DNA of 11,599 bases. Source: an uncultured Bacteroides sp. GTDB taxonomy: Bacteria > Bacteroidota > Bacteroidia > Bacteroidales > Bacteroidaceae. The stretch covers positions 1 through 11,599 of the forward strand of contig CAUHML010000102.1 in assembly GCA_959606905.1 (NCBI GenBank), read 5' to 3'. The notes beneath the pieces were generated by a model. It saw only the letters and a program-made list of their open reading frames with translations. It had not been told where the DNA came from and ran no database searches. The translations under genes were made by a program, and so were the position numbers. Positions 1 to 7,822 of this stretch are shown here, one piece after another. Position 1 is the first letter of the stretch. Each line of letters begins with the position of its first letter.

Positions 1-45
1 TATTGTTATCATTTTGAGACATGAGAAACCAATATAGTTCCCCAT
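1..45 (-). CDS. Probable start of the next operon gene (first 15 codons, cut by left edge)
   Basis: From the ATG at 43-45 the minus strand reads MGNYIGFSCLKMITI without a stop to the window edge. The ATG lies 16 bases after the stop of the DUF1735-type gene, inside the 14-21-base range of all four other operon spacers; that spacing is the main evidence. The residues could begin a signal peptide (Lys11 followed by hydrophobic MITI), which would suit another exported PUL protein. An in-frame ATG at 10-12 (MITI...) is an alternative start. Fifteen codons are too few to name a family. An open frame of this length can occur by chance. Confidence 0.45.
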   Translation of the reverse strand, partial: MGNYIGFSCLKMITI

Positions 46-52
46 GTCTCAA
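14..52. repeat. Ten-base inverted repeat overlapping the probable start of the next gene
   Basis: TTGAGACATG (14-23) and CATGTCTCAA (43-52) are exact reverse complements across 19 bases. On the minus-strand mRNA the right-hand arm contains the candidate start codon (43-45), so a folded stem would mask it. On the plus strand the second arm is followed by GTTTTTAG, but no plus-strand gene precedes it, so a terminator in that direction has no obvious client. An arm of this length with this spacer may arise by chance in a window of this size. Confidence 0.45.
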
Positions 53-61
53 GTTTTTAGA

Positions 62-1000
62 TTACTTCCATGATTCTACTCGTAAATCATTCACAGGATC
101 GCGACGTAACACTAATTGTTCTTTCACTTTATAGCGTTTGCCTGCCAATTCATAGGTGTAATTCAGGTTGATTTCCGGACAAGGTTTGTCTCCATTGTTG
201 AAGGTGTAAGTCGGACTTTGGGCAATGTAGCTGCCATTTCCTTCAATGATTGTAACTCCTCCTTCTATACCTTCTATTTGAACATTGTAGTCTGAACCTG
301 ATTCGCCGTTGTTGTCGATTGTCAACTGGAAACGATTGATGTTGCTTTTTGCCAAGTTTGCTACTCCGGGTCTTAACAATTTATTTTTCGCGAGAGTACT
401 TAGTTCCAATGTATTATTATTTATCAAGTCTTTTTCTTTATACACCACAGTGGTACCTTCTATTGTATTTCCATTATCGTCTACTTCACTTACTTCACCT
501 TGAAGGTAGTAAACTCCGGAAAAGGAACTGACATACTTGATTGCTACAATAGAATAATCCGCTCCCTCGCGAATAGTGTTCATGGAACTTTCTGTAACTT
601 TGAAAGGGAGGGCATAATGGGTAGTCAGACTTAATGGATCTGTATAAAAAGCATCTGTAAACTTGATTTCAACATCTGCTACAGGTAAATTAGATTTCCG
701 CACTTTAAATATCTCCGGATCTTCCAATATGTAATACTCTTTGGGGAGAAGTGTAAGAGGAGTACCCTCTAATAAAGAAGCATCCAAGGTAAATTTAGCC
801 CAATCATTCATGTCAACTTCTCGTTTACCTCCTAATGATACTCCTACATATATAGGCATGTCACGGTCTGATATTACTGTGCGCAATGGGTTCTGTAAAG
901 CAAAACCAACATTTGTTGTTTCATAATCATGCGTATAATCTTCATAGCAAGACGTTAAACAAGTCGTCAAAGCGAGCAATATTATTTTTGCAATTTTCAT
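62..1000 (-). CDS. DUF1735-type (BT_3987-like N-terminal domain) surface lipoprotein, probable glycan-binding accessory
   Basis: A 312-residue lipoprotein. The signal peptide is short (MKIAKIILLALTTCLTSC) with Cys18 as the lipidated residue, followed by acidic, tyrosine-rich YEDYTHDYE, which favours surface export in Bacteroidetes. Residues about 25-157 look like a DUF1735 beta-sandwich: VGFALQNPLRTV, IYVGVSLGG, the LPKEYYIL segment and the hallmark LTTHYALPFKVTESS, ending IVAIKY. A second beta-rich domain starts with SGVYYLQGEV at 161-170 and ends LVLRRDPVNDLRVESW; this resembles DUF4361-type C-terminal domains, a less certain assignment. No catalytic motif is visible and no GH18 domain follows, unlike in some DUF1735 endoglycosidases. 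Such proteins downstream of SusD usually bind glycan at the cell surface, and that role is inferred here. The spacer to SusD2 is 14 bases, and the first residues (MKIAKIILL) resemble those of SusD2 (MKISKLILL). Confidence 0.88.
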   Translation of the reverse strand: MKIAKIILLALTTCLTSCYEDYTHDYETTNVGFALQNPLRTVISDRDMPIYVGVSLGGKREVDMNDWAKFTLDASLLEGTPLTLLPKEYYILEDPEIFKVRKSNLPVADVEIKFTDAFYTDPLSLTTHYALPFKVTESSMNTIREGADYSIVAIKYVSSFSGVYYLQGEVSEVDDNGNTIEGTTVVYKEKDLINNNTLELSTLAKNKLLRPGVANLAKSNINRFQLTIDNNGESGSDYNVQIEGIEGGVTIIEGNGSYIAQSPTYTFNNGDKPCPEINLNYTYELAGKRYKVKEQLVLRRDPVNDLRVESWK

Positions 1001-1014
1001 AATCGTATCTAATA

Positions 1015-2811
1015 TTAGTTATTATTCCACCCCATATTATTTTTGAGGTTTGGGTTCTTTAATAATTCGTCGTTAGGTAACGGCAAATAGTAATAGCGAA
1101 GTGCATCCAACGGACGTTGTTCTATTTCTTTTATTTCATAAGAAAGACCGTTATCTGTTCTTGTCACTTGTATTCCTTCAATAGTGGTATCTAGGGGAAG
1201 TAAACAGCGGCGTAAATCCCAAAAACGGTGATCTTCGAAAGCAAATTCTATACGACGTTCATTTTGGATTAATTTCCGGAATGCGTCTTTACCTTCAGAA
1301 GCTATTTCTGACAAATAGGTAGCATCTGTGATACCACCTGATTTTTCACGTATGATTTTTAAGACATCATAAGCACTATATTTGCAGTCGTCACCTTTAC
1401 CTTCAGGTCCCCATGCTTCATTGGCGGCTTCTGCATAATTCAGCCAAACTTCTGTTTTACGTAATAATGGGTTAAAGTGCCGAGAATTCAATGTTTGAAT
1501 CGGATCCAGCATATTTTTTTGTGTAGTAGACAAGAACTTAGATAAATAATATCCCGAACGACTGGCATAAATGTGAAAACTCTCTGAATCTTTTCCACCT
1601 TCAGATACATCAATGTTTGAGTTATAAGCTCCAAATTTTTTTCCTTGATAATATAGATTCATATTGAATCGGTTATCTCTAGCTATCAAATACGGATCTT
1701 GCTCGTCATATAATGAACGTGAATCTGTTATTGGATAACCATTTTTGGCAGGAAAGGCGGCAGCTAAATTATGGGAAGGAATTGTTTGTGCATTTCCCAA
1801 ATAAAAAGGAGGATAGTGTCGGCTTTCCATACCATGTACAAGTCCCATGTAGGTGCGGAAAATAAAATCGGCCGGGGTATCACTGCCAGCGTCAGCCAAA
1901 TCTTTAGCAGCCATCGCTGTAAAGGTATAGTTTATCCCTGCGTCTTTGAGCACTTCATTGGCAAAAAGGGCAGCACGCTCCCAACCAGCTTGATAAGTAG
2001 CTTCATTTAATACAGTAAAATTACCCATGCCATTTATTTGAATTACATCCTTGTCTTGATAAGCCGGACTTGCTGCATAGAGCAAAGTTCTTGCTTTAAG
2101 AGCATTTGCCGCTAATCCGCAAGCTCTACCAATTTTAGATTTTCCGACAACTACATCATCTCCTGTGTAAGTTACAGGCAAACGTCTGGCAGCTTCTTCA
2201 CAGTCGGAAACAATCTGGCTGACGCAATCTTTATACGAGTCACGTTTAAACAGGCTCGGCTTCGCAGATTCCTTATCACCAATGAAATGGTTGGTGATCG
2301 TATATCCCAATGCTTCTCCTTCGTCTGTTCGTCCTCCATAAGTTTGTAACAATTTGAAGCTGCACCATGCTCTTAAAAAATAGGCTTCACCAAGTAAACG
2401 AGTCTTTATTGCCTGATCAGTTTCTTTACTTACACGATTGTATATTACATCATCTGTAACTCCTTTTTCCATGAATAGATTGATGCTTTGTATCTTATCA
2501 TACATATTGTCCCAATTTCCAAGTGGATTTGTTGATCGGCTGAATGCTCCCATGCTAGCTCGGTATACACTCGAACCATAATTTCGGGTTAGTGCATTGT
2601 CTGTTGCAGCATCTAAGAAATTATCATCATAATGATCCGGAACAACCATTAAATCTGCATATACTTGCGTCAAAACGGCTTGTGCCATATCGGGATTAGT
2701 CCATACGGTCTCACTGGACCATTCATTTGTCAATTTAGGGTCAAGCAGATCTTCACAAGAAACAATACTTCCCCAAATACAGGTTAACAGTATTAATTTG
2801 CTTATTTTCAT
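1015..2811 (-). CDS. SusD-like surface glycan-binding lipoprotein 2 (SusD/RagB family)
   Basis: A 598-residue lipoprotein expected to act as the surface lid and binding protein for SusC2, whose stop codon lies 19 bases upstream. The lipobox is SIVSC with Cys19 as the lipidated residue, followed by EDLLD. The N-terminal SusD-like half carries GEAYFLRAWCSFKLLQTYGG at 141-160, a TPR-type helix typical of the family. The C-terminal SusD/RagB half carries RRIEFAFEDHRFWDLRRC at 519-536 and ends YYYLPLPNDELLKNPNLKNN then MGW. The usual Trp after DLRR is Cys here. Apart from these shared motifs the sequence differs strongly from SusD1, and it lacks the cysteine cluster seen there. The start at 2811 is supported by the complete signal peptide. 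The DUF1735-type lipoprotein follows after 14 bases, which suggests that it serves the SusC2/SusD2 complex in particular. Ligand unknown. Confidence 0.96.
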   Translation of the reverse strand: MKISKLILLTCIWGSIVSCEDLLDPKLTNEWSSETVWTNPDMAQAVLTQVYADLMVVPDHYDDNFLDAATDNALTRNYGSSVYRASMGAFSRSTNPLGNWDNMYDKIQSINLFMEKGVTDDVIYNRVSKETDQAIKTRLLGEAYFLRAWCSFKLLQTYGGRTDEGEALGYTITNHFIGDKESAKPSLFKRDSYKDCVSQIVSDCEEAARRLPVTYTGDDVVVGKSKIGRACGLAANALKARTLLYAASPAYQDKDVIQINGMGNFTVLNEATYQAGWERAALFANEVLKDAGINYTFTAMAAKDLADAGSDTPADFIFRTYMGLVHGMESRHYPPFYLGNAQTIPSHNLAAAFPAKNGYPITDSRSLYDEQDPYLIARDNRFNMNLYYQGKKFGAYNSNIDVSEGGKDSESFHIYASRSGYYLSKFLSTTQKNMLDPIQTLNSRHFNPLLRKTEVWLNYAEAANEAWGPEGKGDDCKYSAYDVLKIIREKSGGITDATYLSEIASEGKDAFRKLIQNERRIEFAFEDHRFWDLRRCLLPLDTTIEGIQVTRTDNGLSYEIKEIEQRPLDALRYYYLPLPNDELLKNPNLKNNMGWNNN

Positions 2812-2830
2812 ATTTGCATATTTTTTAAGT

Positions 2831-5800
2831 TTAGAAAGAGACGGATAAACCGCCGGTTACAGTCATATAGGCCGGATAATTTGTGATTCCGGCATTTAAT
2901 CTTTCCGGGTCCAGATCCTTTATTTTAGAGAAGGTAAGCAAATTTGTACCACGTACGAATAGTTTACATTTGTTTGCAAAGAATCTACCTGCCTTATTTT
3001 CAAATGTATAACTAAGTTCTACATTTTTCAAACGGAAAAATGAGCCATTCTCTGTCCAGAAACTGGAATCACGAAAGTTATTGCTTTCTGTCGTTGTTGT
3101 TAATCGGGGCATTGTACCTGAAGGATTATTAACCTCATGGTAGCGATTTAATGCTAATTCAGAGTATCCATTCAGACCATTATTCCAATAATAAGCGTTT
3201 GTACATAATTGAGTAATACCTGTATGAAGAGTTCCTAACATATAAAGTCCAAACCCTTTGTATTTGAGGTCTACATTGATTCCCCAAGTGGTTATAGGAA
3301 AACTTTGCCCTAGGCTCATACGGTCATTATCATCTACAATCCCATTGTTGTTTAAGTCAGCGTATGCAATATCGCCGTTTTGATATATACCGTATGATTG
3401 TAATGAGTGATCTTCTAATGGAATGTCTTTTCCAAATAATCCTAGTGCTTGTAAGCCAAAAATAGTACTAGTAGGCCGTCCAATGGCTTTACGATAGCTT
3501 TCCACTCCTTCTATTTCATTCCATTTATCTAATTTATTTTTTGAATAAGTCATATTGGCTCCGACTGTGTATAAAAAGTCCCGTCCGATATTCCCTTTCC
3601 AGTTGATTGCAATATCTATACCTTGATTAGTCACCTGACCGATATTTTCATACATTGTATAATTCCCTGCTGTAGCGGCATATTGGGCGTTATTCACTCC
3701 GATGATGTCTTTTCTACATTCATGGAAATAATTGAGTTCTGTGCTTAGGCGATTATTAAGGAATAATCCTTCGATACCGATATTAAACTCTTGAGAGTAT
3801 TCCCATGTTAAATCTGGATTTCCCCAGCGAGCTAAACTAACTTTATGATCTGTTTGATCCTGGAAGAAATTATAGTTGCCATTATTATTCCAACCAGTTT
3901 GATACAAGAAGAATCCAGTATTACCTGTATAGCCTAATACACCGAAACTTGCTTTTAGCTTCAGGAAGTTAACAGCTTTTGCTTCTTTCATGAAACTTTC
4001 GTTAGAAATTATCCATGAAGCTCCTACAGCCGGAGAAAAGAAAAAACGATCGTTTTTATCAAATTTGTTGGATCCCATGCCAGCCAGAGTCAGCTCGGCT
4101 AGATAGCGTTTGTCATAACTATAGTTTAAACGCAGAGAGATGTTGGCATCTTTAAAATCTTGTGTCATTCCTGTCATCTCATTCTTTGTATACCGGAATG
4201 CGCCAATTGCTGAAAAGTCATGCACTCCTAATGTGCGTTCATATCCTATATCTGCACGCATACCAAAATAGCGGTAGGTATTATTGGAGGCTATCTTTTG
4301 CGTTTTGGGCAAATCCAGCTTTTTCATCTGTGTATATCGGGTGATAGTTTCACCGTCTAAATCACTATAAGTGTCAATGGCATAAGTTGGATAGGTATTC
4401 CTTAATTCTTGACGTAAGTAACTATAATTGTCAAAAGTTACATAAGCATTAAATGTCAATCCCTTAACGTATTTATTGAAGTCAAAATTTGCTCCAAGGT
4501 TTGTCTGGCTATTTACATACCTTTCGGAAGTGTCACCTCCATAAACCATATCTGCATATAAATTGTCTACTATCCGTGTGCTGGCTCCGAAGAATGGCGT
4601 GCCATCTTCATTGGGGGTAAACTGTCCCGATAATGTTTCATTAGGAATAATGAAAGGGTACTCATTGGGACGATTAGAAGATAATGTACTGAATATGCCT
4701 GCACCATCTTTTGCTCCCCAGTTTTTCAGTTCCACACGAGCTGCAACATCTGCTGTTACTGTAAGAAAATCGGTGATTTTAATATCCAGATTACCACGTG
4801 CATTCATACGGTGTAAAGCCGAACGTTCTCCAACTTTTTCTAATCCGGAACCACCGGTATATCCGCCAACTAATGCGTATTTCACACCTTCATTACCTCC
4901 ATTAAACTCAATTGTACCTTTTCGGTAGATATTTTGGTTCAATAAGAACTCATTGTAATAATCAACATTTGGATACAATACATCATTGACTCCACTACTA
5001 TTTCTGTATCCTTCTAATTGCGTGTCAGTATAATAAGGATTCATCCCATCGTTTATACGAGCTTCATTAAACAATTTTGAATAGTTGTAGGAATCCAGAT
5101 ACTTAGGTACACGTGTAGAGGGCTGTACACCGTATTCTACCCCGACACGAACAATTCGTTTATGAGCTTCTCCTCTTTTAGTACGTACCAAGACCACTCC
5201 GTTTGTGGCAGCTGCTCCATACAGGATTTTGGCTGTAGCATCTTTTAAAACTTCGATGGATTCTATTTCTTCCGGTAAAATATCATCTATCGGACGTTCT
5301 ATTCCGTCAATAATAACCAAGGCCGTATTTGTTCCATTATTGTGTTGTCCACGTACATATAATGTTGATGTGTTATAGCCCAAGCCGCCATCACCGGAAA
5401 TAGCAATTAGTCCGGCAGCCTGTCCTTGTAAGGCATTGGATAATTGTAAATCAGGGTATTTTAATACATTTTCCATAGATAACTTGGATACTGTACCTAC
5501 CAGGTCCCGCTGATACGTTTTTCCACCGTCTGCACGTTCGTGTATGTTTCTTTCTGAAGCATATAGATCTTCATTTTGTAATTTGATGACAGTGGGCTGT
5601 TCTTTTGCGAGGTTTATTACAACATCTTTATAACCGAACGCTTCAATTAATAAGGTTCCATTAGCTTTTGTTTTGAGTGCAAATTTTCCATTTGCATCTG
5701 TATAGTTTATAATAGAACCTTCACCGCTCAATACTGTTACTCCGCTTAGCGGTTTACCTGTGTTGTCTGTCACCAGCCCTTTCACTTCAATAAGGGCTGT

Positions 5801-5902
5801 TTTTTTCTTTTTAGGTTTATCCTGTGCTTCTAGCGAAGTGGCTATGCCGGATAATATAGCAGTGACAAACAGAATAAATATGAATTTATTATATCTTTTC
5901 AT
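2831..5902 (-). CDS. SusC-like TonB-dependent outer-membrane transporter 2 (divergent TonB-box sub-type)
   Basis: A 1023-residue outer-membrane transporter, expected to pair with SusD2. The signal peptide covers about 1-26 (cleavage near LEA/QD). The mature protein opens with a lysine-rich stretch (KPKKKK, 29-34), then a carboxypeptidase-regulatory-like domain at about 38-108 (IEVKGLVTDNTGKPLSGVTV through EAFGYKDVV). The classical VVVVGYG TonB-box region is absent; residues 111-145 read EDLYASERNIHERADGG, then KTYQRDLVGTVSKLSMEN. The plug is intact: LSNALQGQAAGLI at 154-166, VIIDGIERPIDDI around 197-209, and LKDATAKILYGAAATNGVVLVRTKRG at 219-244. A calcium-loop-like motif DLNNNGIVDDND lies at 849-860 and the chain ends LSVSF. 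There is no STN domain. From memory, a SusC sub-type exists that carries an arginine/lysine-rich segment followed by D-L-hydrophobic-G-x-V-S in place of VVVVGYG, and this protein fits it. It is clearly different from SusC1 in the plug, so it is not a recent duplicate. Confidence 0.96.
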   Translation of the reverse strand: MKRYNKFIFILFVTAILSGIATSLEAQDKPKKKKTALIEVKGLVTDNTGKPLSGVTVLSGEGSIINYTDANGKFALKTKANGTLLIEAFGYKDVVINLAKEQPTVIKLQNEDLYASERNIHERADGGKTYQRDLVGTVSKLSMENVLKYPDLQLSNALQGQAAGLIAISGDGGLGYNTSTLYVRGQHNNGTNTALVIIDGIERPIDDILPEEIESIEVLKDATAKILYGAAATNGVVLVRTKRGEAHKRIVRVGVEYGVQPSTRVPKYLDSYNYSKLFNEARINDGMNPYYTDTQLEGYRNSSGVNDVLYPNVDYYNEFLLNQNIYRKGTIEFNGGNEGVKYALVGGYTGGSGLEKVGERSALHRMNARGNLDIKITDFLTVTADVAARVELKNWGAKDGAGIFSTLSSNRPNEYPFIIPNETLSGQFTPNEDGTPFFGASTRIVDNLYADMVYGGDTSERYVNSQTNLGANFDFNKYVKGLTFNAYVTFDNYSYLRQELRNTYPTYAIDTYSDLDGETITRYTQMKKLDLPKTQKIASNNTYRYFGMRADIGYERTLGVHDFSAIGAFRYTKNEMTGMTQDFKDANISLRLNYSYDKRYLAELTLAGMGSNKFDKNDRFFFSPAVGASWIISNESFMKEAKAVNFLKLKASFGVLGYTGNTGFFLYQTGWNNNGNYNFFQDQTDHKVSLARWGNPDLTWEYSQEFNIGIEGLFLNNRLSTELNYFHECRKDIIGVNNAQYAATAGNYTMYENIGQVTNQGIDIAINWKGNIGRDFLYTVGANMTYSKNKLDKWNEIEGVESYRKAIGRPTSTIFGLQALGLFGKDIPLEDHSLQSYGIYQNGDIAYADLNNNGIVDDNDRMSLGQSFPITTWGINVDLKYKGFGLYMLGTLHTGITQLCTNAYYWNNGLNGYSELALNRYHEVNNPSGTMPRLTTTTESNNFRDSSFWTENGSFFRLKNVELSYTFENKAGRFFANKCKLFVRGTNLLTFSKIKDLDPERLNAGITNYPAYMTVTGGLSVSF

Positions 5903-5920
5903 TTGATTAAGCCATTTTAA

Positions 5921-7801
5921 TTACCAATATGGGTTTTGTTGCAAATTATTCAATGCGTCTACGTCATGTTGAGGCAAAGGATACCAGTAATTCTTCTTTG
6001 TAAAAGAACGCACTTCCGGAGTTATATCGATTTGTTCATAATCATAAGTCAATGTAGACTTATCCGTGATACTTCCATGATTAGATTCTCGTGGTGTGAA
6101 TAATGCTCCCTTAATAGGATAAGTATCCTTGAATGTTTCTTCCAAGATCATCCAGCGGCGGATATCCCACCAACGATGATTTTCAAACATTAATTCTACG
6201 GCACGCTCACGGCGATAAGCTGCACGGAATTTATCAGGATCGGCTACAATATCTGATGGCAGATCTGTTAAGCCAATTCGTCTGCGAAGAATATTAATAG
6301 CTTCTGCAGCTGATATAGGACATCCCTCAATAGTTGCCGTAGCACTTCCGCAACCCTCAAATAGCGCTTCTGCATAGTCTAAATAAATTTGCGAAGCACG
6401 GATATATATGGTGAGGAAGCGATAGTCCCACCAACAGTTCGGATTGTTCTTTTCAAGATACTGATTGCATTCCGGCCACATGAACTTTTTACACATAAAT
6501 CCTGTGAACATTCGTTTGTTGCAGTCTTTTTGAGTTAACATGTGTTGATAGGCTGCTCCTCCTTTGTAGGTTGTAATGTAATAGGTACGTCCATCAGCGT
6601 AATGTCCCCAAGTTGTTCCAGGTAAAAGGATGTTGTTATAGAAACGGGGATCACGATCCTCAAATGGCTTATGGTCATAGTCAAGTGCATAGCCGCTTCG
6701 TGGGTCATCAATCGGGTAATAAATACCGTCTGCTCCCTTCTTGTCAAACATGTTGACGATATTCAAACTTGGGCAGCACATGGAATTTCCATCTGGTCCC
6801 GAACCGAATGCAAGATCCTCATATTGCCAGAATGTGCGGATAGTGCGTTTTTGGTTTTGATTAGCAGCGTTAGGAAATTGTCGCTTGACCCAAATGTACT
6901 CCGGTTGATGTACAGGTGGATATTTAAAATAGAAAACATTCGTATATTCTTCTTTACTAGCCAAACCATAGGGATAAGGGGCAGACTTGCTTCCATCCAT
7001 ATAACGTATTACTTCATAAGCGGATTTTGCTGCGGATTTTGCGCGTTCCGTGTCATAGCCTTTGTTTTCTGTAGAATTTAAATTATTCTGCATCAATGGA
7101 CTTGCATCAAACAACTGTGCCCATTCTTTAAGTGCCATTGCTGCAATTTTTGTGGGTCTTCCATAGTTTGGATCATCCCAACTGTCAGGTAACATGTAAA
7201 TTGCTTTTTGTATATCTTCCATCATCCAGTCGTGTGATTCATGGTAGGTCATACGGGGAATATCATCATCTCCACCTTCAAAGACCTTGTCAATAATAGG
7301 CATTCCCCCATATCTTTTAATTATCTGAAAGTAGAACCAGGAACGATAGAAATAAGCTTGTCCCAGAATCTCATTTTTTTGTTCAGGTGTCAAAGGAGCC
7401 TTATCGATATCATTAATAATGCGGTTATTGATACGCAATGCCTTATATGATCGAGATATAGCTGTACTTCCGGCATTACCGATTTCGAAAGTCTTATTTG
7501 ACTTGGCATTACTTAACCAGTTTCCGGAATGTAAAGTAAAAACGGCAGATGAATTATCTGTGGTTGCCATCTCGTCTGCAAAGAGACCGACAAATGCGCG
7601 TCCATTTTCCCAATTATCCATTACCATAACATTTTCCAATTGGTTGAAAGATTGATCTAAGAAACCTCGTAAGGAATAGTAATCCCTAAAGATATCATCT
7701 TCTGTCAATCCTACATCTTCCCTTTTATCTAAGAAGTCTTCACAGCTTGTCATCCCACCAAGAATGAAAACTGAACAGATATATAATAATACTTTTCTCA
7801 T
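5921..7801 (-). CDS. SusD-like surface glycan-binding lipoprotein 1 (SusD/RagB family)
   Basis: A 626-residue lipoprotein expected to sit on the cell surface as the hinged, substrate-binding lid of SusC1. The signal peptide ends in the lipobox GMTSC, with Cys20 as the lipidated residue followed by acidic EDFLD, typical of SusD. The N-terminal SusD-like region has the TPR-type helix LGQAYFYRSWFYFQIIKRYG at about 146-165. The C-terminal SusD/RagB domain has RAVELMFENHRWWDIRRW at 533-550 and ends YPLPQHDVDALNN...QQNPYW. It is towards the long end for the family. An oddity is eight cysteines besides the lipidated one, at about 342, 343, 427, 437, 445, 456, 484 and 494, all between the two conserved regions. 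Spacers are 21 bases after SusC1 and 18 bases before SusC2. Family call is secure; the ligand is unknown. Confidence 0.96.
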   Translation of the reverse strand: MRKVLLYICSVFILGGMTSCEDFLDKREDVGLTEDDIFRDYYSLRGFLDQSFNQLENVMVMDNWENGRAFVGLFADEMATTDNSSAVFTLHSGNWLSNAKSNKTFEIGNAGSTAISRSYKALRINNRIINDIDKAPLTPEQKNEILGQAYFYRSWFYFQIIKRYGGMPIIDKVFEGGDDDIPRMTYHESHDWMMEDIQKAIYMLPDSWDDPNYGRPTKIAAMALKEWAQLFDASPLMQNNLNSTENKGYDTERAKSAAKSAYEVIRYMDGSKSAPYPYGLASKEEYTNVFYFKYPPVHQPEYIWVKRQFPNAANQNQKRTIRTFWQYEDLAFGSGPDGNSMCCPSLNIVNMFDKKGADGIYYPIDDPRSGYALDYDHKPFEDRDPRFYNNILLPGTTWGHYADGRTYYITTYKGGAAYQHMLTQKDCNKRMFTGFMCKKFMWPECNQYLEKNNPNCWWDYRFLTIYIRASQIYLDYAEALFEGCGSATATIEGCPISAAEAINILRRRIGLTDLPSDIVADPDKFRAAYRRERAVELMFENHRWWDIRRWMILEETFKDTYPIKGALFTPRESNHGSITDKSTLTYDYEQIDITPEVRSFTKKNYWYPLPQHDVDALNNLQQNPYW

Positions 7802-7822
7802 CTTTATTTCTTTTGAATATGA

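Noticed and set aside
4563..4928. Plus-strand open frame of 121 codons
   Set aside because: It is antisense to the barrel of SusC2 and has no family resemblance, signal peptide or plausible gene spacing.
6671..7081. Plus-strand open frame of 136 codons
   Set aside because: It lies fully inside SusD1 on the opposite strand, has no recognisable domain, and SusD1 has clear family motifs through the same stretch.
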